64,000 bases of DNA from contig JALIZF010001764.1 in NCBI GenBank assembly GCA_029948255.1, positions 248,001 to 312,000 on the forward strand, in the 5' to 3' direction. Position numbers and translations under genes: made by a program. The DNA comes from Telmatactis stephensoni (Eukaryota; Cnidaria; Anthozoa; Actiniaria; Isophelliidae). The notes under the pieces are model-generated. The model saw only the letters and a program-made list of their open reading frames with translations, made no database searches and was not told where the DNA came from. Shown piece by piece: positions 34,440 through 47,500 of the stretch; positions within the stretch are counted from its first letter, which is position 1; each line of letters begins with the position of its first letter.

Positions 34440-35037
34440 ATCGGCCTGTTCACATTGGGTCTTCTAAGCCGCTTTGCTCATAAACGTACTTTGCTAAGTG
34501 GCTTTTCCAGTGTGAACGCTTTTTGGACATTTTCGCTAAGCCGCTTTTCAATGACCAGTTTGTGGGAAAATAGGCCGGAAATGTGATAAAACTCAATCCA
34601 CTGAAAACTAGGTTTGAAACCGGTCGTGGCTGCTAATGGTGTTATTCTTGACAGTTTTTCTTTGCAAATGTCAATCAATCGATGACCTTAGGTCAAAATT
34701 TACTTATCGGATTTCATTTCACTGCTACCATCGCAGATTTACTCTAGTGATACCGTCACAGTTACCTTGAAATCGACAGTAGTCGAAAACTTTGAATGAT
34801 AGAGTCTAAAATGGAAGTTCAAACTAACTTAAGAGCTGTTTGACCAGATTTTTGTGTGTGTTGATGACAGACAGCAAACAGTGAAACTGGCCGGCTACTA
34901 GCTTGGAAGTTCGTAGTCTGAACGCAAATTTTTGTTAAGCGGCTTTTTACTGGAAATCGATGACAGACAGCAAGTGATAAATAAACACAAAAACCGGCCT
35001 AAGTCGATCGAAAATGGCCCAATGTGAACGCACCGTA
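34440..35037. mobile_element. ~600-bp TIR element, GTTCACATTGGG ends
   Basis: TCGGCCTGTTCACATTGGG (34440-34458) and its imperfect complement CCCAATGTGAACGCACC (35018-35034) face inward, and AAGCCGCTTT / AAGCGGCTTTTT repeats follow inside each end. No coding frame is seen. The 33674-34439 segment to its left and 35038-35447 to its right show nothing recognisable. Confidence 0.65.
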
Positions 35038-35447
35038 TATGTTTTCTGACTTCCTTTAACACTTCTACTTTATGACAAGATGTTTTCAGGTTTCACGGAA
35101 TGTTCTTCCTGGCTTAAGGATACATTAAACCTTTGTGGGTGTTATTAACAAAACTCTTTGTGTGCACGCGGGATTGAAACAAACCATGACAAGCTATAGC
35201 TTAGAAAAACGTAATTTAATCTGAGCTTTTTTCTGCTTTAATTGAAATGCGAAATTGTGAGGACAAAATGGACGTAAATTCAACAAGTTTTAAAGAAGTG
35301 AATTTCCTGCATATAGGGATTTAACAGATAATACACATTGATCCATATGGCTAGATGAAATATCAATAGACAAAGTGATAGATATAGATTTTCATCAAAT
35401 TCTAATGAATCGTATATCCTTATATGCGAGTTATTCACAGTTATTCA

Positions 35448-35607
<160 letters not shown>

Positions 35608-36319
35608 GGGACCGTTCATTATTTATCAGGAGGGGGGGGGGGGGGGGGGGCTGGTGGTTTTTCGAATTTTTGCCCCAAAAAGTGTCCGCCCCCCCTCTTT
35701 ATCATACAAATTTTTAAATGGCTCCCCCCTCTTAGTTCATGTTTCATTTACATGACCCCTCCCCCCACACTACCACCACCACCACCACTGAAAATTATGC
35801 AATGTTATCAAGAGATCGGAATATGTACTTTTCATTATCGCAGACGTACTAGGATAACATTGAATTATTAGTCATCATTGCTGTTATCCTCATATGTGTA
35901 GCAAAGGAAAATATAAGCCCATTATTGTTGAACGATATTAGAGAGTAATATTACATAATTATATATGTGAGCGCGAAGCGCAAGCCGCTCACCTGAAATT
36001 TCAAGTAAAGATGTTTCCAGAGGCTATTTTCTAAACGAATTTTAAATGTTCTTATGGTATATACAATGGTCGAAATACTACATTTATTTACAAATGCGAG
36101 CGCGAAGCGCGAGACGCTCGGCAGAAATTTGAGACTAATTCCCAAAAAGATTTTCTCAACGTGCAAAGACATCTACTATTAATAACTGAATTTAAGTACA
36201 TAAGTTTACAAAGACTTCTTCCTAAGTAAAAGGATTAATTGAAACACGTACCATTATGGTGGAATGTGCAAGTAATAAGAAATAATAAATAAGAAAATAG
36301 ATAAGTAAATAGATAAGTA
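35608..36319. other. Intergenic; G-run and two GAGCGCGAAGCGC repeats
   Basis: A 19-G run lies at 35632-35650. GAGCGCGAAGCGC hairpin-forming units occur at 35969 and 36098, about 129 bases apart, each followed by a short GAAATTT-containing segment. No gene is seen. Confidence 0.6.
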
Positions 36320-36451
36320 AATAGATAAAAAACAAACAAACAAATGAATAAATAAATAAATAAATAAATAAGTAAATAAATAAATAAATAAATAAATAAA
36401 TGAATAAATGAATAAATGAATAAATGAATAAATGAATAAATAATAAATGAA

Positions 36452-36494
<43 letters not shown>

Positions 36495-36513
36495 ATGAAT
36501 AAATAAATGTCAA
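36320..36513 (+). repeat. AAAT/AATG tetranucleotide microsatellite
   Basis: AAAT units with a block of AATG units (about 36400-36440) and a few AAGT units. Minus-strand Leu-Phe-Ile frames through it are artefacts. Confidence 0.95.
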
Positions 36514-37802
36514 CAGGTGAAAAACTATTTTTATAAAATTAAAATCTACGACAATCCATGGTCTATTGTCGTTTCCCACATGGATTTATCTTGTAACCTT
36601 GGTCTTTAGATAAAAGAGTAATCTTAAAATCGCATCTCAAGTCTAAAACGTTTTGGTTTACATTGTATACTGATCAACGATAAGCCCAACATGCGAGTTT
36701 TAACAGCGGAACGTGCATGCGCATTATATTGTAATCGATTTAAGTGCGCCGGATTTGGTGGTTAGAATTTGTACGTGCAGTTTACTAAGAATATGACATC
36801 ATATAAAACACATATCAATAAATCTTTTCTAAAGCTTTGAATTGACAAGTCATTCAGCTTTGGGTTTGATTTTCGTTAATACCTGCGATATCTTCTGTAC
36901 ATACCTGTTACTGGTAAACTGAGACCAACTCGTGGTATCACAGAGCGGACGTTCCTAAAAAGAAGAGAGTCCCTTGCTACACCTAGCTAAATCGTATGCA
37001 CGTACTGAACGGGTTCCATCGTCAACTGCAGTGAGTATGAAATATATATCCATCCTTTCATAAGTAAACTGAAACAAATAAAGACCATGCATATAGACCG
37101 ATTTAGTTTGGTTCTATGTTTTCCCCTATACAATCCCTTTGAGAATAAGATTCTTTGTTTGAAATGTTTCAATAAGAAAAGCACGAGAGAATGTCTACCT
37201 CGGAGAAAGGAGTCTTATTCCCAAGAGGACTGAATTGGGTAAACATCGTAGCAAGCTAATCGGTCTATTATAGTGAATCGTATTGAACGGTATCGTGAAC
37301 TACTACTGCTTCGAGTATGAAATATCTGAAACTGAAAGGAGAGGCTTGATGATAAAGTCTTCTTTTTAAATTGGCAGTTGTTAAGAATAATTTTGTGTTC
37401 ACTATAACTTTCAGTCTGAAGAGAAATTATTATTATTATTTTCTTTTATTAAATATATTTGTATTTTTTCATATATTCAAATCTGTATTTTAGCCATTTT
37501 AACTGTATCACTTCCGTGATGTCTTTAATTAAAACATTCTAAATTTATTCCTTGAACGTGCCGTACCGAGAACATGCCCAGCCTTCACCATGCCTTTCCT
37601 GTGATCGTGCCGTTTTCACAGGCACGGAAAACTGAAAACTGTCACGAAAACTGTCACGCTATTCTAACTACTAAAAACATCGAGAAGAAATTCAAAACGT
37701 TCTCTTTATTCTGTCATGAGTTGATTTGATACTCTAGCTGGCAATTCAAAACCTTGATGGAATCTATGATGCATGAAACCTCAAATAACAAATCATCGGC
37801 AT
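36514..37802. other. Intergenic, no gene recognised
   Basis: No repeat boundary or coding motif found; frames are short and without signature. Confidence 0.5.
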
Positions 37803-38140
37803 TTCCGTTTGACCTCGCGAGTAGTATAAAATATTTGAGATATAACGCGCGCGCTGATTGGCTGGCTACCATGTTTATATCAGAGGACAGAGACATGGCT
37901 CGCTCAAAAACGTCGAAAATATTTTATAAAAGCAATATAAAACGATCGCTTATGTCTCTGTACTGTGATATAAACACTCTGGAAGATGTAGAGCACTCGA
38001 AAAGCAAGAGAAACACTCGGCTACGCCTCGTGTTCCTAAGCTTGCTTTTCTCTTGCTCTACATCTTCCATCGTGTTTATATCACAGTACAGAGACATGCG
38101 CGCGCGTTTTATATTGCTTAAGTATAGCATGCGAGTAGTA
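37803..38140 (+). repeat. Interspersed repeat with inner palindrome, second copy of the 18845-19140 family
   Basis: Shares ~200 bases with 18845-19140 in opposite orientation (from GGCTGGCTACCATGTTTATA near 37858). CTCTGTACTGTGATATAAAC (37955-37974) recurs inverted at 38076-38095, so the element folds on itself. Its frame (37754-38143) overlaps the other copy's frame but is not a gene. Confidence 0.78.
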
Positions 38141-38150
38141 TAGTATGCCA

Positions 38151-38803
38151 ACTTTTTTTTCTTGACTATTATTTCTCATAATTCCTGTCGATCTTGCTGA
38201 AAAGGCAGGATATATTTACGAACGTTTATGGAAAGCTACTTTTAAGTTAATGTTAAAGTATAAGGTTACATACAGCAGCTGTTGAAGTTCAACAATCACA
38301 TAGGATTGGCCACATAGTTTCCCAACAGTGACTCCTCATGAAATACTTTCCATAAATAGCCAATCCTAAGCTGAGTGTTTGGGTTCAAAAGCAATTTAAA
38401 AACCTAGAATCTACAAGATTAGGCCAAGCCATGCATTTGTCTCATGGATTACAATCTAGCAGTGGCGTAGCTACTTATCCGCACACGCGCACTTGCGTAC
38501 TTCAGAAGCTTCACCGATAACAGAACAGAACACAACAAATCAACAAAACAGAGCTTATTAACTGATTCATTTTTTAATGATAATTTTTCCGAATTTTAAA
38601 ATTTCAAAAATTCTACGTAAGGCAAATTTGAGATGGTTTTTTTTTCCATTTTAGATCAATAATATTTACAGCTGATTTGTAGCCTAATCCGACATTCATA
38701 GTTTTAAGTGGCTCTCAATAATTGTTTTTCTTTCAACACATAACTTAAGAGGGAAACACAATCGACGTGAATTGTGAAAAGAAAAAAATTGAATAGCCAC
38801 TTA
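38151..38803. other. Intergenic, nothing recognised
   Basis: Only a weak inverted match between about 38311 and 38365 (AGGATTGGCC, GCCAATCCT) is seen. Confidence 0.45.
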
Positions 38804-39048
38804 GGCCTGGTTCTCGCTATCGACGCAAGACAACTCCAGGCGACTCCAGACGACGCAAGAAAAACAAATCCGTCTGTTCTTTAATAATAATAATATATTA
38901 ATCTTTAGCCAGGGTAGACCCGTCAGCTAAAGCTGGTATCAATGGGTGCCCTGGTAAACTAATATAACAAAATAATAAAATAAATTCAAGTGAATTCAAG
39001 TGAGACCACGAGCTTTGCGTCGTCTTGCTCACTAATGAGAACCTGGCT
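38804..39048. mobile_element. ~245-bp MITE, GCCTGGTTCTC ends
   Basis: GCCTGGTTCTCGCTATCGAC (38804-38823) pairs with the region ending GAGAACCTGGC (39037-39047), and both ends contain GACGCAAGAC or its complement. The centre holds a second unit with CCAGGGTAGACCCGTC and GGTGCCCTGG (about 38910-38955). Confidence 0.75.
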
Positions 39049-41567
39049 TTAATAAAACTGTCATTGCTGTGATCTACATAAAACCTAAACCAAAATTAAT
39101 ATCACCGATTGCCCGCGGCAGTAGTATAGCGTGCTCGGTTAACAACTTCCCATGATTCCTTTCGGGATTGTTTATGTGTATAGACCTTTCCCTAATTACG
39201 CTTGAAAACGAGGATGGACTTGAAGCTTTAATTTCAATAATTTGTTACATATATCAAGTCCAACATCTACTTTTACCATTGCTTGTGTGCATTGAAGCAA
39301 ATTCGGCAGAGATCTTTTGACGTTTTTGAAAGAGACTTGTAGGGAATTAGAATATAATTCCTTAATTGGGATAGTTTTACCAGACTTAGGGATTATGCTT
39401 AATTGCATTGTCGGTAGAAAACACAGGCAAAAATTGGAAAAAAACGCCACGCTCATAAAAATAAATGAAAATATTGAACATTTCATTTTTTGGTATGATA
39501 CTTTTAAAGGATGCACGTTTCGGTGTACATGTAAATCATTTACACGAAAATCAAAAAGGACTTTTTTCCAGGAGTTTCTATATTATATCTGTTTGCGAAA
39601 TATTATTTGAGATGAGAGCTGTATACATGTTTTTAGATTCTCTCGTAAATTGAATATTCATTGAAATATTTGACCTCTTCTTATGGTGAATAAAAATCAA
39701 TTTTTCGTTAGGAAAATCGATAACTTTTCTCAGATATCATATTATTCATATACTTATAATGATTAGAACGTCAGGAAATTTGCTAAATGCTCCTAAATAT
39801 TATTCTTCGTATTCATAATAATTATAATAAGTATGACCAATTATTGTGACGGGTTATGTTCGTTTATTTCCGACAGGTAGGTTTAAAAGGTTATAAAACA
39901 GTATGAATAATCAAAGCGAATTTGAATATCCAGAATCGAACACCTGTTATCTAGTAAAGCGATCATCTACTCTAGACACAACTTGGTGTGCTACGTTTGC
40001 GTTCATAAAACAACTTGGAGCACTCGGAATTTATAAGATTTTCGGTGTTTTTATATAGGAACTCTCAAGTGAGCATTATCGAATCTCAGTGTCGAAGAGA
40101 GTTCAGAAGTTTTCAATTGGGCTGGAAGTTTATAAATAGGTAAGCTTGCTCAAAGAATTAGGTTAGGTGCATGAGCGAACGGTCTAAATGTTTTTGAACA
40201 GATCACTCGCGATAAAAAGGTTGCCTTGAGGGAACTATGTTAACTGGAAAAAGTTTCCTTCGCAGATTGTGCGTAATAGTTTTCCAAAAGATAGAATAAT
40301 ATTTTGCAAGCCTTTTGAGTGTTACTTTTGTTTGGCATATATTGAGCTTAATTAGCACTCGGTAAGCATGTGCGCACCTATGAAGGCGAGTAATCAAGCA
40401 CACTATTAAACCAGCATTAAATACCAGTGTGATATACAAGAACATGGCAAAAACCTTTGATACAAGGAGAAATATACCAATTGGTAAATACTTGTCTAGA
40501 AACAAGAGATGCCAATTGGTAATCAAAAGTCAAAATCTAAACTTTCCAAAAAAAGTTCGGTTTTAACGAATCTTCTCTCGTCTACGAAGAGCTCCTCTGT
40601 GTAAAAGTTTGTACCTCCTTTTTAAGAATGGTATTTCGAGGGTTATTGTCAACTTGAATCTTGCATGTATCACCGACTTTTGCAGAAATTAAAACTTCAA
40701 TTGGAAAACAAAAGTTTTTTGACTTAACAACAGTTTCTCTCTTTGTAGCAGGCCGAAAAAATTTCGAAAGCAAAGGTTTGGGTTTAGGTTTAAGTACGTA
40801 AATTTAAACACCTGCTTAAGTAGCTCCACTACTGGTTGTAATACATGATTTTTAAGGCCTCATTCAACAGTAGTTTCCAACGCTAATCCCGCGCGGACCG
40901 ACCTTATTGCTGAACGTATCCATATAACGTCCTTATCCGAGAAGACGTGAAGGATGCAATTATTTGTTCAATTTTATACATTCGAATGGAATCATATGAA
41001 AAGCTATTCATCACCCCCTTTAGGTACGTTTTGACTTTCGTGATATTTGAGTTTGGCGATGTCAAAATGATTGAAGTGGCTTGAGAAGTTCGTTGGCACA
41101 AAGCTAAGTGGCTACATGCAGTTTGCTCAATTAAGTGACATCTAACCGATGCTCTTTGCTTCAAGAATTATATCTGCCATGTAAAAATGTAGAGTCAGTA
41201 CATATAAAAGGGAATTTTTTATTAACTTTTGTGCTTTTTTCTGAATTCGACAGTTTTTTTGTATACTTTAAGATTAAATCTGAACTGAAAATTCAAAAAA
41301 ATAGTTTGGAGTTGCTAATTAAAAACCCTCAGAAAACGATAATTTACATGTCGAAAAAAACATGAAACAACATGAAAGCTATTTTGAATAATCATTTCAG
41401 CAATATATTTTGTTTTCACAGTAAATAATGACCTTTTCAAGTTCGACGAACAATTGTTTGAGCGCGTAGAGGAAGCGCGCTCACAGCAAAGATCATAATC
41501 TATCTAAACTTCTTTGTCTATTTGCTAGGAGACGTGCACGCTTGGCCGGTGGTATCAGTTCTCTCCA
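39049..41567. other. Intergenic, upstream of two-exon GPCR
   Basis: No gene can be supported. Frames at 39196-39516 (-), 39317-39610 (+) and 40203-40526 (-) lack motifs. TTTGCTAG at 41521-41528 just before the GPCR start could be a 3' splice site of a 5'-UTR intron, but this is not provable here. Confidence 0.5.
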
Positions 41568-44500
41568 ATGGAGACGTCTCCGACCATCAACCTCTCTTTA
41601 CCTTCTTCCACGAACATTTCTCAGCCTTTCCAAGCCACAAAGACTAACGATCAACTTATACTAGAAGTCTTCGAAGCTAGTTTATATGGGCTTATTGCCC
41701 TCACATCCATTGTTGGGAATAGCTTTCTGATCCTTGCCTACAAAAGGGATATTACTGGACAGATGCGCTCTGTATACAACTTATTAGTTGCAAGCATAGG
41801 AGCCAGTGACTTGCTGCTGGCGATATGGAGTATACCAGAGAGAATGACTCGAGTGTTGATGGATGATGCTTGGCTTGTGGAGGGAATATTGGGTAAGTCT
41901 ACATCATTATACAGCTATTTCAAAAAAGGTTGACGGGGCGAATGGCGAATGGGAAGCGGCGATTGGTGATTGCACGACCAAAAGGAATTTTGGGGTAACA
42001 AGAATTGCTTCATTTTCATTAACTAAATACCCAAGCAATGCCGGTACCATGCAGTAAAGACCTTATTGGACAAAGTGGTCGATAGGCAATTCATATCTCC
42101 TCGCCGGATAGCGGTCTAATAGCGTGACAACAGTTCCTTTCGGTCGTGCAGTCACCAATCGCCGATTGCCATTCGCCGTTCGCCCCGTCAACCTTTTTTG
42201 AAATAGCTATATACAAGACTTTCACAGAAAAATGAACTTTTCTGGAGTTGCACGCAACTCTTAAAGCTTTAATTGAAACCATTTGTTGCTTGAGATAATG
42301 TGTGGGAGTTTTAATAAAAATTCTTGACAAGATATGAGAATTTTGAAAATGGATTAAAACGACGCTTTAGAGACAAAATTGCATACCGAAAACTCTCTAT
42401 TTTTGAATGCACATATCTTCGTTAAAATTTACCGAAAGTGATGAAATTGTCTATAAATATTACTCAAGGAATACTTTCTTACATGACACTGATAATTTCT
42501 TGCAAGAAGGTTTCATTTCCTCTAATTGAAAAAAACCTGAATTATCATGCTAGTGGTGTTGAGAGCAGACATCTTTTTAAACGATTTCGGGTTCAGATCG
42601 GTGTCTCTTTGAATTTCGTCTGGTATCTTTGCTTTAATTTAGTAATAGTTCCAATTGAGCAGATTTTAGCCTTTTAAAAAATCGTACCTTCATGCAGGCA
42701 AAATAGAATTCAGGATTTAAGTCAATAAAGAGGATCTCTCTGGAGTGGTAGCTTTTACGGTAATGGCTAATTTCTGTTCGTTACGTTAACACAAAGGTTA
42801 ATCATTGGCCCTTTTACGGCAAACGGTTAACCCCACTGAGACCCTCAATCAGTAAAGAATTAAGAAATCAGCCGCTGAAAACCGACAGCGTTTTCCTGGA
42901 ATTAAATCATTCTTTGGACATTTCTGCAATGTGAGTTGACTTAACCGATCTTGCATGGGGCGACCTGCACTTCTCGAAAGATTTCATTCAATTGTTGGAC
43001 CAGCCGCGAATCTAAACAAAAGAAACTTTTGATAATAATATAACCTAAGAAATTTCTGTAATTTGATTGGCTTAGAGCACTGGTATTTCATCTTAATTTT
43101 GTAATTTCACATATGAAAATTACAGTTAGTTCCATAGCAAATGCTCTCTTTCTTTGCCAAAAAGGCTAAGAGAAAATGGCGGCCATATGGAGAAGCTTTC
43201 TCCCGCTAAAGGAACTGATTTGATCATGGAAACAAGCCAAAAAGCTAAACAATGAAAGGGAAACGGGGTTTTGATGGATATGAAGAGTTCGTTTTTACTT
43301 TTTTCTGCTGAAAAGACGATGAATAATCAAGCATAGTGACACGTGAAGTGAAAGTTTGTCAAAATAAGGCTTGACATGGCTGAAAAGTTCATGAAAGGCA
43401 ATAAGTTTTTTTTACTACACTTATGCATTTTTGTCTATCTTATCTAGAAAGTTTTTGTGTCATCTTTTTTCAGACTATACCGTTTTTTGTCACAAATGAT
43501 AATTTGTTCGTGAGTCTGTTTTTCATTGATTTCAGCTAGTGAAGTCATTCAGACCAAAATCGAAAACAAAATTACTAGTTTTACCTTCTCAATGTAATTT
43601 TGACCTTGAATAATTTCTTTTTACTACTTTTCTTGAATATTGTTAGCTTTTCTTTTATCAGCAAAGGCTCGAAAGCTATGTTTTCACTTAGCTTTTCGAA
43701 GTAGTTGAGTGTAAAGTGATTCAACTTCGCGGTTGTTTTTCATCAAAATTCCAGAAATTTCTTTCGGTTATGTTATTAACAAATAATAGCATGGTTTGTA
43801 CTATACGTGATATTTGGCATAAATACCACGAGTGCTATTTCAAAATTGTTAAACAAAATTTTGTTTAACAATTTTGAAATATTACTCGTGGTATTTTATG
43901 CCAAATATCACTACAAACCATGCTATTACCTATACAAACAGTAATGACAACAATAGATTCTTTTGTTTTATCCAACCAATTAAATGCCATCTTACGAGGA
44001 GGTGCAGTTAGTACCTGGGTGCCGATCTTGAGTGCGCCGACGTGAGAAACCAACCGTATGCCTTGATCTTGTTTGACGATCTGGATTGTTTCTTTTTCAT
44101 TTTGTTGTTGTTGTTGTTATTATTATTATTATAATTTTTCTCGGCTTACTTCACGCTTATCGCCGGTTTATATATCAAAAAAATCTTCAATTTCAGTTAC
44201 TATTATTAGTATCCAGATCTTATCTTGTTACATGTTTTAAAGGCCCACTTGGATGAAAATCGATGAAAATTGGAAACTGATTATTTCTATCTGAAGATCG
44301 GAATGTAGTTAAATAAATAGCTGCCCTCTGCCCAAAATCTGCATTTCAAGCTCATTATCAAAGATAAATTTTGATATAAAGTCTAAAAGAACAATAGGGT
44401 TGAGTAAATGACGTCATTTACTCACAACTTAAGTGCTAAAATACTCAGTTGACAATTTCTATTCGTCTCATTTGAATGCAAGGAAAATGTTGCTTTGGTG

Positions 44501-47500
44501 CATTAATGGGAGTCGTACACATAGGTTTTACTAAGTTTCAAGGCATTTCCAATTCTAATTTATTTTCATCCAAGTGCCCCCTTTAAAAACCTTATCTTGT
44601 TTAAAGATAAGTTAACATTGGTGGAATATATTATTCCTTTAGATCTAGAACACACACACACAAAAACACAAACTGCTTCCTGTTTTCTGCAGGATGCACT
44701 CGTGGAATTTATAATAATGTTTGAGGAATTTATCATTTTGACTTTTAAATATTGACTATAATTTTAATTGTCTTTAAGCAAAGAGTATTTATGAAGTGAA
44801 AACGAAATTCAGTTTATCTATTCACATGCGAATAAGAGCAGAGCTCATAAGCAGAGTGCATCGTTTTATTTTGTCTTTGGTTTAGTTGTTTTTAATGTTT
44901 GACTCAGTATATATGTCCTGTCTTATATGGTGCAAGTCTATTCAAATAAAGAACGTTCAGTGGTAAGCTAGAATAATATAAACATACGGAGTGAAAATTA
45001 CGTTTTCAATATGCAAAATTCGTAGTCGTTTTGGAGATTGACAGGAAATTTTGCTATCGACTAAATAAAAACACCACAGAAACAGCTGTCAGGGTGATGA
45101 ATTGAAGATATCTAGTGATATTAAACATTTAGAAATTCATACTTATTTACCAACTGTCCATTTAATTCATAGTGTTTTTATTCAAAATGGACTATTCATT
45201 GCCGGATAATGAATTAAAAGCAAAAACCTAAAGTGATAATAAATTTCTTCCGAAAGGAAGCAAACTGTCAGTCGTACAATGTAGTGATATGAATGGTTCT
45301 AGATTTAGTTTTCAAAGTCAGTTGATAAGACGAACATTAAAGACAAAAGAAAAAGGAAAAATGATAACGAGAATTAAATTGGTCAAAAGAGATTAAAGAC
45401 TGGAAAAGAAAAGCTACAGAAAAGGGAATGAATTATTGACAAGCATATAATAGTGATCTTATAAAAAACGCACACAGAATATATGAAAGGGCAATGCAGG
45501 ATAAAATTGAAAGAATTTAAAATGATCACCTGAGAGGAAGTGAAGGAAAACAAGAGAAGAGAAGAGAAGAGAAGAGAAGAGAAGAGAAGCGAAGCGAAGC
45601 GAAGCGAAGCGAAGAGAAGAGAAGAGAAGAGAAGAGAAGAGAAGAGAAGAGAAGAGAAGAGAAGAGAAGAGAAGAGAAGAGAAGAGAAGAGAAGAGAAGA
45701 GAAGAGAAGAGAAGAGAAGAGAAGAGAAGAGAAGAGAAGAGAAGAGAAGAGAAGAGAAGAGAAGAGAAGAGAAGAGAAGAGAAGAGAAGAGAAGAGAAGA
45801 GAAGAGAAGAGAAGAGAAGAGAAGAGAAGAGAAGAGAAGAGAAGAGAAGAGAAGAGAAGAGAGAGAAGAGAAGAGAAGAGAAGAGAAGAGAAGAGAAGAG
45901 AAGAGAAGAGAAGAGAAGAGAAGAGAAGAGAAGAGAAGAGAAGAGAAGAGAAGAGAAGAGAAGAGAAGAGAAGAGAAGAGAAGAGAAGAGAAGAGAAGAG
46001 AAGAGAAGAGAAGAGAAGAGAAAACGTAGTCTGGAATTGGAAAGGCGACAACAGACGAGAGCAAAGAATGAGGGAGACTTAACACTGTTGGATATCACTT
46101 AAAAGTGGTGCATCTTGATAATTAAGAAGTTAATAGGAGAAAGACACGAGAGGACTAAAACATTTTTAAGTTCAATCACCATCAATTTAAATTGAGGGAA
46201 ATAGGATATATGCAAGTAATGAATGTCTTAGAGCAAACTATATTTTGGCAATGTTTTTTTATAATTTATCTGAACTTGTGCAAGAAAGCTGTAATCAATA
46301 GCACACGATAAAGAAATGTAAAACCGAAAGAACAGTTGATATTGCAATGAACAATAGCCGGTTTTAATTCAGTTTAACAATTGCCTTGTCAATATATATA
46401 ATGCTATAACAGTACAATTGCAGATATTTATCCTCGAAGAGAAGTCAATTAACAATGAATTACATTAGGAGTCCGTTTAGTTTTGAGAACAGGGGGTGAA
46501 TATTATTAATAAGGGGGAAAGAAGACAAGTACAGGACTCGATATAATGACATAATAAGATGCGGGTATGCTCAGAGGAGCACTTGGGTCAGAATCAATAA
46601 AAATTGAAAACGACTTGAAACTTAGTGAAACCTATGTATACGGTGCCAATAATCACCATGAAGCAATATTTTCTTCCCATCAATCCAAAATAGTGGAATA
46701 GAAATTGTCAAGTTATTTAGCATTTAGATTGTGAGTAAATGACGTCATTTAGATTTGGTCAAACAAAACTTTCTCTGTGACAATGAGCTTAAAATGTAGA
46801 TTTTTGCGGAGAGTAGCTAGTTATTTAGCTAAATTCATTTTCATATAGAAATAATCAGTTTCCAATTTTCACCAATTTTCATCCAAGTGGGCCTTATAAG
46901 CGCATCCCGCTCAACAGGCTCGTGAAAATCAGTATTAATTTTTAGTCCATGAGAATTACATTTTCAGTTGTCTTCAGTTTAAAAGTATAAAGTATAAATT
47001 ATATAGTCAAGGCTATAGGCGGCGGAGCTCCTACACTATTATTTTTTTATATACGCCGTTTTCGAATTAGAACCAATACCTCTTATATTGGAAAGAGACT
47101 ATACGTACGTTATAGACTGTATTGAAAGTCCCGTACAGTACTTTGAATTCAGCTAGCTATACTTTCCGTATCCTGCCTGTAAAGGTTGCGTTCTTCGTTG
47201 GCATAAGTTGTTTGGGTTTGTGATTTACGTACATCTGGAACTCAAAACTAATCAAAGCTAAGATTCCCTTGTTTTTGTTTTAGGCGCGCGCAAGTTGCCG
47301 TTTTCAGCTCATACTGGTAGTGAGTGAGCGCGCTGTCAAAGTATTTTTAAACAATTTAGCGCTCGCACTAGAAGTCAGACAAACAGCGAACATATTACGA
47401 AATGCCAGCTTATAAAAAAGGTGTCGTTTTTTCCTACTTCCATATAAAGGAATTTGTACTTACCAGATTTGGAAGTTGGTATTAATAAATTTCATCGTGA

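Noticed and set aside
40203..40526. 107-codon minus-strand frame
   Set aside because: Hydrophobic N-terminal stretch only; no family motif and AT-biased composition.
45383..46098. Long open frames on both strands, 180-222 codons
   Set aside because: They read a five-base microsatellite that is open in every frame; composition is pure repeat.
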